Shown: positions 6,862-15,175, numbered from the stretch's first letter. The stretch is 23,998 bases of DNA from Berkiella sp050247135 (GCA_050247135.1 JBFWUT010000041.1:1-23998), one strand, 5' to 3'. Numbers and translations are program-made. The notes: a model not told the origin generated them from the sequence alone.

Positions 6862-8886
6862 TCCTGGTGTCCTATCAGCTTCATTTGCTGCTGGTTCTAC
6901 GGTCTGCAAAATACCATTTCTATTAATAAAAAACGAAGGTAAGTAGTTCAATGGCTTTAGCCATTCACCGGCTTTTTGTTTAAAGTAGCTAAGATAGGCT
7001 CTGGGTTCGCAATGAAAGGCACCACGCATGCAATGTCTGCCTATTTCTGCAGCAAAGTAACCGTTTGCGCCATAAACCGCTAGTAAGAGATCTTGCGCAT
7101 TGACAGAAGTACTCTGAACACAGAATTTTAAAAACTCATAACAATGATAGGCAGGCTTACCGACGTTATCATATAACCGTCGATAGAGGGCTAATGCTAT
7201 GGTGGCCTTGTTGAGTAACTCAGCTTGCATGGTTTCATTGTCTTGAGCCACATGATTAAAATAGGGTCTATTGTTATGCTCAACGCTCACTTTATTGGGC
7301 GAGATACTACCATCAGGGTTTAGCATTGAGAAAAAAGATAAAATAGAATGTGCACCAGCAAGTGAACAAAGGATATTCCGTGGGATAGAAGCGAGGCTTA
7401 ATGCTCTACCATTAGGACGACATTTGAGTGCATTGTGATCGAGTTCTTTGTCCATTTTCAGCAATGTCACTTCAGCAAAAGGATAGGGCAGACGCACGAA
7501 AATCATGTCTTGTGCCAAGGTTTGCACGACATCGCCTTCGACCATGCCCCAACTTGCCTTAATTCTCATGGGTTTGCCAAGTTCATATTGTTTCATGACC
7601 AGTTGATCAGCTTTTAGACGGGTTTCTTCTGATACCCCCGGGTCATTAAAGTTGGTAATCGATAATTCCGAAATTTGATCAAAATCATGATCTTCTGCTC
7701 TTTTTTCTAGCAAAGCCGTCGCGAATAATTGTGCCGTCGAAGAGCCTTGGCTGTGTCCTGATACCATCAGCTTATAGCGCAGGGCGCCTTCTCCATAATG
7801 GGTACGGATTGCGCTCTTTAAGAAGGTCATCACAGCGGTTTTCACATCAGCAAAGCTTTGCGAGCTGGGGCCATTTCTCTCAAGATTAATAGTTGCGCTA
7901 TTAAAATCACTAAAGTCAGTTCCTCTAAAGGCCACGCGAATGGTGGTATCATTGCGATCCATAGGTAGAAAAATGTAACCAAACATCCCTAATGCCAACG
8001 GGAGCTGTAAGACCCGGTGTTGCCGATAAGTACCGTCTTCTTTCAACAAAAGAACCTCTTTTGGGTGTGCAAAACCTTTGTCAGCCAGAAAATACGCATA
8101 AGAGCTGAGTAAGTGGGCACTGGCAAATTGGCGAATAGTCTCAGGGAGGCGTGCATTAGCGGCTTCGATATCAGCAATCGTTGGAGTGATTGGTTTAAAA
8201 ATATGGTCATAGGCCTCTTGCTGAATGATGTTCATGCCAATATTGCTGAAATGTTGAATATTGAAAGTCATGGGCTTCGTATTCAGCAAAGTTAGTGAGT
8301 TTCCCGCCGCAAGTTTACTAGCTGTATTTTTTTCTTCAAGGCTATTTAAAGTATTGAGATTGAGCGTGCCAATGGCATCGTAATCGTTTGAGTTGGCATA
8401 GCGTTTAATCAGCGCCCTGGAGAAAAATTGGGTACTGGAATTGGAGTAACAATGTCCGGCAATGGTCATTGTTAGATTTTGTTGCTGGGCCCCATAATGT
8501 CGTAGAATGGCTGATTTCGTGAAAGTCAGCAAATTTTCCTCGAGTGGATCAAAGCTATCGATCGCGTTACCCTGCTTTTCAAAGTGATCAGTTCCGCGAA
8601 AAACGGCTTTGATATGATGATTCTGTTTATCCACGGGTAGTAAAAGATAGCCATGGTTTTCCACCCCAAGAGGGAGGCGCACCACCTGATGTCTTTGGTA
8701 AGAGCCGTCTTTCTCTAAGACGAGGATCTCCGGGTGATTAACCACTTCTGTGGCAAGAAAATAGGGAATTTTGCAGAGAAAATGGGTTATGGCATGTTCC
8801 AAGGCAATAGGAGATAGTTGGCGATTTCGTTCTGCCAATGTTTCGAAATTAGGTGTAATTCCTTGGGTTGCCATACTGCGCATCAC
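6847..8886 (-). CDS. Tandem lipase-like (alpha/beta hydrolase) protein, first domain degenerate
   Basis: This protein of up to 679 residues holds two similar domains, roughly 28-170 and 250-398. Each has an LPL...GY-(L/I)-(L/F)-LP segment, an FRGTD motif (96-100; 320-324) as in class 3 lipases, and an elbow. In the second copy the elbow is GHSQG (377-381), a textbook serine nucleophile, followed by NDPG near 414-417 and candidate histidines such as GAH (511-513), enough for a possible catalytic triad. In the first copy the elbow reads GHCYS (144-148): the serine position is cysteine, the last glycine is lost, and the downstream Asp is missing. It probably does not hydrolyse. The C-terminal 250 residues are unrecognised. 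No signal peptide or membrane segment is seen, so it may stay cytosolic or leave by the Dot/Icm system (inference). Starts are GTG 8886, ATG 8883 or ATG 8874; none has a clear ribosome site. Confidence 0.8.
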   Translation of the reverse strand: MMRSMATQGITPNFETLAERNRQLSPIALEHAITHFLCKIPYFLATEVVNHPEILVLEKDGSYQRHQVVRLPLGVENHGYLLLPVDKQNHHIKAVFRGTDHFEKQGNAIDSFDPLEENLLTFTKSAILRHYGAQQQNLTMTIAGHCYSNSSTQFFSRALIKRYANSNDYDAIGTLNLNTLNSLEEKNTASKLAAGNSLTLLNTKPMTFNIQHFSNIGMNIIQQEAYDHIFKPITPTIADIEAANARLPETIRQFASAHLLSSYAYFLADKGFAHPKEVLLLKEDGTYRQHRVLQLPLALGMFGYIFLPMDRNDTTIRVAFRGTDFSDFNSATINLERNGPSSQSFADVKTAVMTFLKSAIRTHYGEGALRYKLMVSGHSQGSSTAQLFATALLEKRAEDHDFDQISELSITNFNDPGVSEETRLKADQLVMKQYELGKPMRIKASWGMVEGDVVQTLAQDMIFVRLPYPFAEVTLLKMDKELDHNALKCRPNGRALSLASIPRNILCSLAGAHSILSFFSMLNPDGSISPNKVSVEHNNRPYFNHVAQDNETMQAELLNKATIALALYRRLYDNVGKPAYHCYEFLKFCVQSTSVNAQDLLLAVYGANGYFAAEIGRHCMRGAFHCEPRAYLSYFKQKAGEWLKPLNYLPSFFINRNGILQTVEPAANEADRTPGLRDV

Positions 8887-8989
8887 TTTGTGGTAACTAA
8901 CTCAGAGTGTCGTAGGCTATTAGACTCTGCTCTGGAATGAAACCTTAAAACGACAGATGGGCGATTTTTAGTTGCAAACAGCGAAAAAG

Positions 8990-9014
8990 AGCTTGTTTTC
9001 ATTTCACACAAGCT
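8990..9014. repeat. Inverted repeat upstream of tsaB
   Basis: AGCTTGT (8990-8996) and ACAAGCT (9008-9014) form a perfect seven-base inverted repeat with an eleven-base gap, ending 14 bases before the tsaB start. There is no T-run, so it is not a terminator. It could be an operator or a leader hairpin, or chance. Confidence 0.3.
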
Positions 9015-9028
9015 TTAGCGTAGACAAC

Positions 9029-9730
9029 ATGAAAAAAGCACCAATTATCCTAGCTATCGATACCTCGACCGAAGCGTGTTCAGCCGCTCTTTTACAGGAG
9101 CAAAGCTGTGTCTTGCGCTTTGAAAAAACAGCCAATGCTCATACTAAATTACTACTTCCCATGATCACTTCGATATTAGAGGAAACTCAGTGTCGGTTAG
9201 CCGATATTGATGCACTGGCAGTGACTCGAGGTCCTGGTAGTTTTACCGGCGTGCGCATTGGGGTAGGGATGGCGCAAGGTTTGAGTTTTGGCTTAAATAT
9301 CCCTGTCTATGAAATATCTACCTTGGCTGCGCTAGCTTACACGGCAAATATTCAAGGGCTAGTTAATGTGGCCATTGATGCTAGAATGCATGAGGTTTAC
9401 GTCGCTACGTTTTACTGTGAAAACAACGCTATAACCAGTCTAGATGCTGAATCGCTATGTTCGCCCGATCTTTTAATTGAGCGTGCATTACACCATCAAT
9501 CAGCCTCTGTAGCCTTAGTAGGCAGTGGCTGGGATGTTTATCGCGATAACATTGTCTTACCGCCATTGTGGCAACACATTCCAGCACAACTGCCACAGGC
9601 TAAAGCCGTTGCTTTGTTAGCCTATCAACAGTGGTTGCAGGGTCAAAAAGGTGTGTTTGCACAGACAATAAAGCCTGTATATTTAAGAGATCAAGTTGCT
9701 CAAAAAGCTAAATCGGTGGAACGCCTTTAA
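9029..9730 (+). CDS. tsaB: tRNA t6A biosynthesis protein TsaB
   Basis: TsaB is the non-catalytic partner of the glycoprotease TsaD. With TsaE it supports transfer of the threonylcarbamoyl group to adenosine 37 of ANN-decoding tRNAs. The frame opens with TTG at 8972. The ATG at 9029 gives 233 residues and the family N-terminus (ILAIDTSTEACSAAL), so I prefer it, though no strong ribosome site is seen. Family landmarks are TRGPGSFTGVRIGVGMAQGL (about 66-85), AIDARMHEVY and the C-terminal PVYLRDQVA. It has the ASKHA fold but, like other TsaB proteins, lacks the metal site of TsaD. It overlaps the 3' end of the convergent DCC-family gene by 23 bases (9708-9730) and is divergent from the lipase-like gene. 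Confidence 0.95.
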   Translation: MKKAPIILAIDTSTEACSAALLQEQSCVLRFEKTANAHTKLLLPMITSILEETQCRLADIDALAVTRGPGSFTGVRIGVGMAQGLSFGLNIPVYEISTLAALAYTANIQGLVNVAIDARMHEVYVATFYCENNAITSLDAESLCSPDLLIERALHHQSASVALVGSGWDVYRDNIVLPPLWQHIPAQLPQAKAVALLAYQQWLQGQKGVFAQTIKPVYLRDQVAQKAKSVERL

Positions 9731-10088
9731 TTCGTAGGGCAAGATTTCGAATGAAACGGCAAACAGGATAATAAAGTTTGGCAATGAAGGGATTTTTAAA
9801 TAGTAAAAAATTCATTTTATTTATAAATGACAGCGGGGTAGTCATCATCGATAAAATGTGGACTGCTGCCGCGGCATGATAATATTGGCCATCAATAATC
9901 ACCAACATCCCTTCATTTAAATCATAAGTCTGATTATTAAGTAAATGTAGGTAGGGCTCAACTCTGGCATTGATTAATTGTAATTGATCTGCTGCGTTTT
10001 TAATCCGCATTCCCTTAACAAAATCAGAGCAAAAGGGACACTCGCCGTCATAAATTATATAAATAGTTTTGAGATCATTCATAGCCAT
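9708..10088 (-). CDS. DCC-family (DUF393) thiol-disulfide oxidoreductase-like protein
   Basis: The 126-residue protein begins with YDGECPFCS, placing the C-x-x-C pair at residues 17 and 20. This is the signature of the DCC family of thioredoxin-like proteins (DUF393). A hydrophobic segment and the conserved YYPVCRFIRNLALR-like C-terminal helix follow. The precise redox partner is unknown for the family. The start (ATG 10088 or 10082) overlaps the 3' end of the upstream HTTM-like gene by up to 14 bases, implying translational coupling. DCC proteins often accompany HTTM-domain membrane proteins, so the two probably act together, perhaps at the inner membrane (inference). The 3' end overlaps convergent tsaB. 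Confidence 0.85.
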   Translation of the reverse strand: MAMNDLKTIYIIYDGECPFCSDFVKGMRIKNAADQLQLINARVEPYLHLLNNQTYDLNEGMLVIIDGQYYHAAAAVHILSMMTTPLSFINKMNFLLFKNPFIAKLYYPVCRFIRNLALRIKGVPPI

Positions 10089-11589
10089 AATTTATTTCAC
10101 TAATGGGCTTGTATATTTGAGTATTGATTTGATCCACCAACGAACAAGCCCTTGGCGTTCTAGGATCATATTCCCCGCAGACCAGGAATTTTTCTTCAAA
10201 AAGAGTGTGTGTATGCCCTTTTTTAAGATATTCTTCAATGGTTGTATATTTGAATGTTTTTCCTTGATATTTGAAAGTTATCGATTTTTTTGGTCTACTT
10301 TGCATTAATTGATCAAAATAAATCTTCTGTAGTCGTAAATCATATGTCGCTAATTTATTTAGAAAAGGATCATTTGATCTAATGATAGTAACATAATCTT
10401 TTGTATAGTTAAATAAATAGGGGGGGGTGCGAATCAGTAGATGGTTAGAGCGACCTTCTTCAATGGTTAAATTACTAAACATGGCCATGGCTTGACCTGT
10501 TTTTAATCCAAAATACGGGGATAGGCAATTTACAAAGAACAAAACGGGCACTAGATTGAGTGCCAGCCAGGGAGATCTGAGCGTTAGGGAGTTTCTTTGT
10601 GGGTGATCTGGGTAGCCAGATTTAGCAGTGAAGCACAGTAGTGTTAATCCCCAAAATAGGTAGAAAATTTGTGCTACAGCTAGGTTAGCAGAAATAATAT
10701 AATAACCCATTATAAAGAATAGAGTGAAGATAAACACAAAGAGTAACAGTCGCAACGCAACAAAAAGCCTAGATGATTTTAAATGCCATTTTCTCAAACT
10801 TAATTTCAGCAAGGTTTTATCCGGCAAAAAGAGAAAATGTAAAGCTATAGCGATTGTTGAAAATGCCAGATAGAGTTGAAAACCATTAAGCGCTAGAAAT
10901 AAATGGAATGAAACCCCCAGTAACACACCATAATAGCGCATCCTATCGTTCCCGAGTAGTAATAGGATGCATAACCCTTCTATCGCAAAAGTGCCATAAA
11001 TAGCACCATAATGTGCCCAGTGAGCCATTTGCAAATACTGGGGTATAGGAGCTTGTTGCCATAATGCGACGGCACAGCTCACACTCGGATTTAAAAAGGC
11101 CGTATTGAGTTTATGAAAAATTCCAAAAATATACATAATAATGAGCAAACAACGGCCTATGGGAGCTGCAAGCAAATAAAATGGTTGTGAAGATACGTAA
11201 AGAGTTCTTTCCTTAAAGGCTAAAATGATATAAGTGCAAACTAACCCTAGTGATAAAAAGGTGAGCAGTATATGATGATTAGATAAGGTCGGCATGTATA
11301 GATATTGAGTGATTAAGCATAGGAAAAAGCTAAAGTAAACGACAGGTTTATGCTTAGGTGCAACCAGTATCAAACAGGCGATACTAAGTTCGATGCTAGT
11401 TAGCATCGTCTTAAGATCCCAATGCATAAATAGTTTAATCAGATATAATAACTTGTCGTGAGAGTTGCCTGAGGGTTTGATAACAGGAATAAAGTAGGCG
11501 ATATTAAAATACATTACCCAAGCCCACATCCATGAGAATATAATGAAGGGGCCATAAAGTCGTCTAGGATGATGTACTGTTCGTATCAT
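10075..11589 (-). CDS. HTTM-like (vitamin K-dependent gamma-carboxylase-related) multi-pass membrane protein
   Basis: The 504-residue protein has about ten hydrophobic helices over residues 12-370 and a soluble C-terminal region of roughly 130 residues. The segment FGIFHKLNTAFLNPSVSC (about 155-172) resembles the conserved H-K-L-N/FL...C region of HTTM-domain proteins, the bacterial relatives of vitamin K-dependent gamma-carboxylase. The adjacent, overlapping DCC-type thiol protein is a frequent partner of this family and strengthens the call. Substrate and reaction in bacteria are not established; carboxylation is not implied. The start ATG at 11589 begins MIRTVHHPRRLYGPF, putting the first helix near residue 13. 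Gene order HTTM then DCC on the minus strand suggests one operon, 67 bases downstream of dapE. Confidence 0.7.
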   Translation of the reverse strand: MIRTVHHPRRLYGPFIIFSWMWAWVMYFNIAYFIPVIKPSGNSHDKLLYLIKLFMHWDLKTMLTSIELSIACLILVAPKHKPVVYFSFFLCLITQYLYMPTLSNHHILLTFLSLGLVCTYIILAFKERTLYVSSQPFYLLAAPIGRCLLIIMYIFGIFHKLNTAFLNPSVSCAVALWQQAPIPQYLQMAHWAHYGAIYGTFAIEGLCILLLLGNDRMRYYGVLLGVSFHLFLALNGFQLYLAFSTIAIALHFLFLPDKTLLKLSLRKWHLKSSRLFVALRLLLFVFIFTLFFIMGYYIISANLAVAQIFYLFWGLTLLCFTAKSGYPDHPQRNSLTLRSPWLALNLVPVLFFVNCLSPYFGLKTGQAMAMFSNLTIEEGRSNHLLIRTPPYLFNYTKDYVTIIRSNDPFLNKLATYDLRLQKIYFDQLMQSRPKKSITFKYQGKTFKYTTIEEYLKKGHTHTLFEEKFLVCGEYDPRTPRACSLVDQINTQIYKPISEINYGYE

Positions 11590-11656
11590 CAGATCGCGCA
11601 GCGGGTTAATAAGGTAACATATTTAAAGATTAGCTTAGGATGGAAGTTTTGTTAGA

Positions 11657-12790
11657 TTAAGTTAACGAGCTAATCAATATTTCTTCATACAACTCAGACA
11701 GCTTTTCCAATTCATCAACACAGATGTGTTCATTGATTTGATGAATCGAGGCATTCAAGGGGCCAACTTCAACAACTTCGGTGCCATACTCAGCAAAAAA
11801 GCGTCCATCAGATGTGCCACCGCTGGTAGAATGAATAGGCGCATAGCCTAAGGTTTTTTCAATAGTATGTGAAACTTTTTGGATAAATTGACTCGTGTCT
11901 GGGGTGTAAAAAGGCTTACCGCCAATCACCCATCTAAGTTCAAATTGGCAACCGTGTTTGGTCAGAATATTTTCAACGGTTTGTTGGATTCTGTCTGGGG
12001 TCGTTAATGGCGAATAACGCAGATTAAAGTTGGCTTCCAAGGTTCCCGGGATCACATTGGTTGCGCCAGTGCCCGCATGGATATTGGCAAACTGTAAGCT
12101 GGTTGCTGGGAAAGGAGCAGAACCTTGATCCCAAACATGGGAGACAATCTCGTCAAGCGCTGCCATCGCATGATGAATAGGATTATGAGCTAGTTGTGGA
12201 TAGGCCACATGTCCTTGTTTACCCATAATGGTTAAGTAACCGGTCATCGAGCCTCGCCGGCCTACTTTTATCGTATCCGCCAATTTTTCAGTGCTTGAGG
12301 CTTCACCTACTAGGCACCATTTGGGAATAAGATTTTGCTGTTGCAAGGCTTTTAATACTGCTTGTGTGCCATCAATGGCGGGGCCTTCTTCATCACTGGT
12401 AATTAAAAAAGAAAGGCTACCTGGGTGGTTAGGATGGTTCTTGATGAATCGTTCACAAGCGGTGATCATGGCCGCAATGCTGCTTTTCATATCAGCTGCG
12501 CCGCGTGCAGTTAAGGTATTTCCCTCAATAGTCGGTGTGAAAGGAGGGGAGCGCCAAGCACTTTGTTCACCGGTTGGCACCACATCGGTATGACCTGCAA
12601 AGCAGAAACTGGGTTCACCTGTGCCTTTTACAGCAAATAGGTTGCTGACTTGGTTAAAAGGAAAATGGTGTATCGTGAAACCTAACTTTTGCAAATATTG
12701 TGCAATGATTTGCTGGCAACCCTCATCGTTAGGAGTGACCGATGGTCGCTCTAGTAACTGACAGGCAAGTTCTAAAGTTTGGGATTTCAA
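11657..12790 (-). CDS. dapE: Succinyl-diaminopimelate desuccinylase
   Basis: DapE hydrolyses N-succinyl-LL-2,6-diaminopimelate to LL-diaminopimelate and succinate, in the succinylase route to lysine and peptidoglycan. The 377-residue protein is the expected length. Di-zinc M20 peptidase residues are visible at the family positions: His67 and Asp69 in FAGHTDV, Asp100 in GAADMK, catalytic Glu134 and Glu135 in SDEEGP, Glu163 in LVGEAS, and a late His in the NASIHQINEH segment near 349. The start is a TTG whose TTGA overlaps the dapD stop by four bases, so translation is probably coupled to dapD. No internal ATG gives the family N-terminus. Confidence 0.96.
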   Translation of the reverse strand: MKSQTLELACQLLERPSVTPNDEGCQQIIAQYLQKLGFTIHHFPFNQVSNLFAVKGTGEPSFCFAGHTDVVPTGEQSAWRSPPFTPTIEGNTLTARGAADMKSSIAAMITACERFIKNHPNHPGSLSFLITSDEEGPAIDGTQAVLKALQQQNLIPKWCLVGEASSTEKLADTIKVGRRGSMTGYLTIMGKQGHVAYPQLAHNPIHHAMAALDEIVSHVWDQGSAPFPATSLQFANIHAGTGATNVIPGTLEANFNLRYSPLTTPDRIQQTVENILTKHGCQFELRWVIGGKPFYTPDTSQFIQKVSHTIEKTLGYAPIHSTSGGTSDGRFFAEYGTEVVEVGPLNASIHQINEHICVDELEKLSELYEEILISSLT

Positions 12791-13635
12791 AGGGTATTAT
12801 CCTCTGCAATATTGCGCAGTATTGTATTAATGCCGACTTTGGCACGGGTTTTTTCATCGACTCGTTTTACGATCACGGCGCAATAAAGACTATATTTACC
12901 ATTGGATGAAGGCAAACTACCAGGCACAACAACCGCATTTTTAGGGACTCGTCCGTATAAAATCGTATCGTTTTCGCGATCATAAATACGCGTGCTTTGA
13001 CCGATATAAACACCCATCGAAATGACAGCGCCCTCTTCGACGATGACACCTTCAACGATTTCAGATCGAGCACCAATAAAACAGTGATCTTCGATAATTG
13101 TTGGAGACGCTTGTAACGGTTCTAGTACGCCACCAATCCCAACGCCACCAGAAAGATGAACATGTTTGCCAATTTGCGCACAAGAGCCAACAGTTGCCCA
13201 GGTGTCGACCATGGACCCTTCACCAACATAGGCGCCGATATTCACATAACTTGGCATCAATATGGTGTTTGGTCCTATATAGGCCCCTTGACGAACTGTG
13301 GCAGGCGGAACGATACGGCTGCCTTTGCGAGCAAAATCTTGTTGGGTATGTTGGCCAAACTGCAACGGGACTTTATCGAAGAATTGAGTAAATCCCCCTG
13401 AAAAGACTTGATTATCGTGCAAACGAAAATTTAACAGAATGGCTTGCTTGACATAGGTATGGGTTTGCCAGGTGCCGTCCTCAGTACGAGTGGCTGCGCG
13501 GCATTCACCTGTTTCTAACTGCGCAATCACCAAGGCAACTGCTTCACGTAAGGTAGCTGAGGCATTTTGTGGCGTAAGAGTATTACGTTCACCAAAGGCG
13601 GCTTCAATAATGGAAATAGCATCATTTGTTTTCAT
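12787..13635 (-). CDS. dapD: 2,3,4,5-tetrahydropyridine-2,6-dicarboxylate N-succinyltransferase
   Basis: DapD transfers succinyl from succinyl-CoA to tetrahydrodipicolinate, two steps before DapE in the diaminopimelate/lysine pathway. The 282-residue protein has a helical N-terminal part and then a left-handed parallel beta-helix of hexapeptide repeats (about residues 105-230: GAYIGPNTILMPSYVNIGAY, VGEGSMVDTWATVGS, HLSGGVGIGG). The C-terminal GRVPKNAVVVPGSLPSSNG segment is family-typical. Its length matches the E. coli enzyme (274) closely. The start is ATG 13635 with only weak ribosome-site character. It is the first gene of the dapD-dapE pair and is divergent from the 308-residue unknown gene across 91 bases. 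Confidence 0.97.
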   Translation of the reverse strand: MKTNDAISIIEAAFGERNTLTPQNASATLREAVALVIAQLETGECRAATRTEDGTWQTHTYVKQAILLNFRLHDNQVFSGGFTQFFDKVPLQFGQHTQQDFARKGSRIVPPATVRQGAYIGPNTILMPSYVNIGAYVGEGSMVDTWATVGSCAQIGKHVHLSGGVGIGGVLEPLQASPTIIEDHCFIGARSEIVEGVIVEEGAVISMGVYIGQSTRIYDRENDTILYGRVPKNAVVVPGSLPSSNGKYSLYCAVIVKRVDEKTRAKVGINTILRNIAEDNTL

Positions 13636-13674
13636 GGTGACAGCATAAAGATCTAGAAGATTATTGTAAATGCG

Positions 13675-13702
13675 TTGAAATCATTGCGATATAGGTTAGA
13701 AT
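13675..13702 (+). promoter_or_regulatory. Sigma-70-type promoter of the 13727 gene
   Basis: TTGAAA (13675-13680) and TAGAAT (13697-13702) are separated by 16 bases. They lie 25-52 bases before a start codon with a strong GGAGG site (13718-13722). This is the best promoter match in the window. Confidence 0.6.
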
Positions 13703-13726
13703 ACTTTCAATGAATTTGGAGGAAAA

Positions 13727-14653
13727 ATGAGCCAACTAGCTTATCAGATCCGATCGCTAATCAGCCAAAGAACAGCACTACGCGACACCGTTGGGGTTTG
13801 TGATGATTTTACACCTGCTCAGAATAAAAGGGGCAGCATTAAACAACATCTTCAACAGGCAACCAAAGAAAGCAAGCCTTTATTAGGAAATCCTGCTCAT
13901 CCGAGACTTTTATTGGATGAGTGTGAACAATTAATTATCCCGTTATGTTTAACCAACCATAGTGCCATTGCTGTGGTTAATTTTGTTGTTGATGACTATA
14001 AAAGAAAAGCGATTATTGAATATTTTGATGCGGTTCAAGCCGATCTTAGTGATGAGCATTTAGTGTCGTTGGTCGCATTTTTTACTGAAAATGGCTATGA
14101 AGTTGAATATCAATGTGTGAGTGAAAATCTGCAAAAACAGGGCGTCGATCCTCATAAGCTCATCAGTTTTAAAGCCATCGATCTGGTCAATGCAAAGGCA
14201 AATGTCGCAGAAAATCTGACTAAAGAGTTACTAGATTACAAGCCTCAGTCACCAATCAACAATGCGCCTGAAAAGCGGCATCATTGGCGGCTTTGGATTT
14301 TAGCGACGATGCTGATGTCTACAGTGATATATGGGGGCTGGGAATATCTTGGCTTTAAGGCTCAAGTGACAGGCTGGATGGCCTTATTACCAGCTAACCC
14401 TCTACTTGTCATCACTAGCTTTGCAGCAGTGTTTTGGGGGGGCTACTTATTTGTTATGGGGTTGAAATATTTAACTCGATCTAGAGCAGATGCGCTTGTG
14501 CAAGCGTATTCGGCTACCCCGGATTGGTGTGTACTTCCAAAAGAACCGATCCCTCAACAAAGAACGTTATTCAATGCCTTTCAGCCGAAGCAGGATGTGA
14601 CAGTGCAGGATCGAGACTTACCATTAACGAAGAAAAAGCGATCACAACCGTGA
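13727..14653 (+). CDS. Unrecognised protein with two membrane helices
   Basis: The 308-residue protein has a soluble N-terminal region of about 185 residues (hydrophilic with an acidic, helix-rich stretch near 95-125). Two hydrophobic helices follow at about 189-207 and 226-247, separated by a short loop rich in Gly, Trp and Pro. A basic C-terminal tail ends KKKRSQP. No signal peptide or catalytic motif is recognised. GGAGG four bases before the ATG and a good promoter suggest strong independent expression. It lies between the dap genes and the icm genes, convergent with icmD, and its last codons overlap the hairpin that terminates the icmC-icmJ-icmD unit. Two closely spaced helices between soluble ends could mean an inner-membrane accessory protein or an effector that inserts into host membranes; neither can be decided here. 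Confidence 0.8.
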   Translation: MSQLAYQIRSLISQRTALRDTVGVCDDFTPAQNKRGSIKQHLQQATKESKPLLGNPAHPRLLLDECEQLIIPLCLTNHSAIAVVNFVVDDYKRKAIIEYFDAVQADLSDEHLVSLVAFFTENGYEVEYQCVSENLQKQGVDPHKLISFKAIDLVNAKANVAENLTKELLDYKPQSPINNAPEKRHHWRLWILATMLMSTVIYGGWEYLGFKAQVTGWMALLPANPLLVITSFAAVFWGGYLFVMGLKYLTRSRADALVQAYSATPDWCVLPKEPIPQQRTLFNAFQPKQDVTVQDRDLPLTKKKRSQP

Positions 14654-14659
14654 TCGCTT
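14631..14659 (-). terminator. Terminator of the icmC-icmJ-icmD unit
   Basis: AAGCGATCAC (14636-14645) and GTGATCGCTT (14650-14659) form a perfect ten-base stem with a four-base loop. On the minus strand it is followed by TTTTTCTT, the mark of an intrinsic terminator. It is 58 bases past the icmD stop and lies inside the 3' end and stop codon of the convergent gene. On the plus strand no T-run follows. Confidence 0.8.
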
Positions 14660-14716
14660 CGCCTCAATACTAAGGAGAACAAGGCAGGTTCGGTCAGCTA
14701 GGCTGAGCGATGTGTA

Positions 14717-15175
14717 TTATGGTGAACCTGATGAACTGGAACCACCTAATCCTTCGCCGCCTGTACCTGTCGAGTCAGCTGCTTCTGGGTTCGACCAAAC
14801 TGTTTTACCAGCTGTGGTAATTAAGCTGGGTAAGAATACTAAACCAGCAGCAATAGCTAATAACACGATTGGTTGGCTCAAAGGAACCTGTGTTGGATTA
14901 TCTTTATGGGCTTTGAGCTTCAGCATACCCATTAAGGCAAAGCCGACCCCGGCAACATAGCTGGTTGCTGTGATCAATTTTGCAATACCGGTCATACTGC
15001 CTGTGATTGTTTTAGCCGCTTCACCAATACTTCCCGAGGGAGCGTCACCACCCGCTGCAGCTTCAGCAAAAGCCAGATCGCATATCAGGAACAGGGATAT
15101 CAGCGCGCAAAAGTAAGCGAGCATCGTCCACATCGCTTGATTGGGCTGGCTCGATTTCACCATTGTCGTATTCAT
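14717..15175 (-). CDS. icmD: Dot/Icm secretion protein IcmD (DotP)
   Basis: IcmD/DotP is a small inner-membrane component of the Dot/Icm type IVB system. I choose the ATG at 15175 because AAGGAGA lies five bases upstream; the frame itself opens at 15208. The 152-residue product has a signal-like N-terminus (hydrophobic stretch about 18-35, possible cleavage after AFA at about 37). A Gly/Ala-rich segment follows, then two membrane helices around the hallmark region SYVAGVGFALMGMLKLKAHK and DNPTQVPLSQP, which I recognise from IcmD proteins. A Gly/Ser-rich tail (TGTGGEGLGGSSSSGSP) makes it longer than the 132-residue Legionella protein. It is last in icmC-icmJ-icmD, whereas Legionella places icmD before icmJ. 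Confidence 0.88.
   Translation of the reverse strand: MNTTMVKSSQPNQAMWTMLAYFCALISLFLICDLAFAEAAAGGDAPSGSIGEAAKTITGSMTGIAKLITATSYVAGVGFALMGMLKLKAHKDNPTQVPLSQPIVLLAIAAGLVFLPSLITTAGKTVWSNPEAADSTGTGGEGLGGSSSSGSP

Noticed and set aside
12873..13076. Small minus-strand frame within dapD
   Set aside because: Out-of-frame shadow of a complete, well-conserved dapD.
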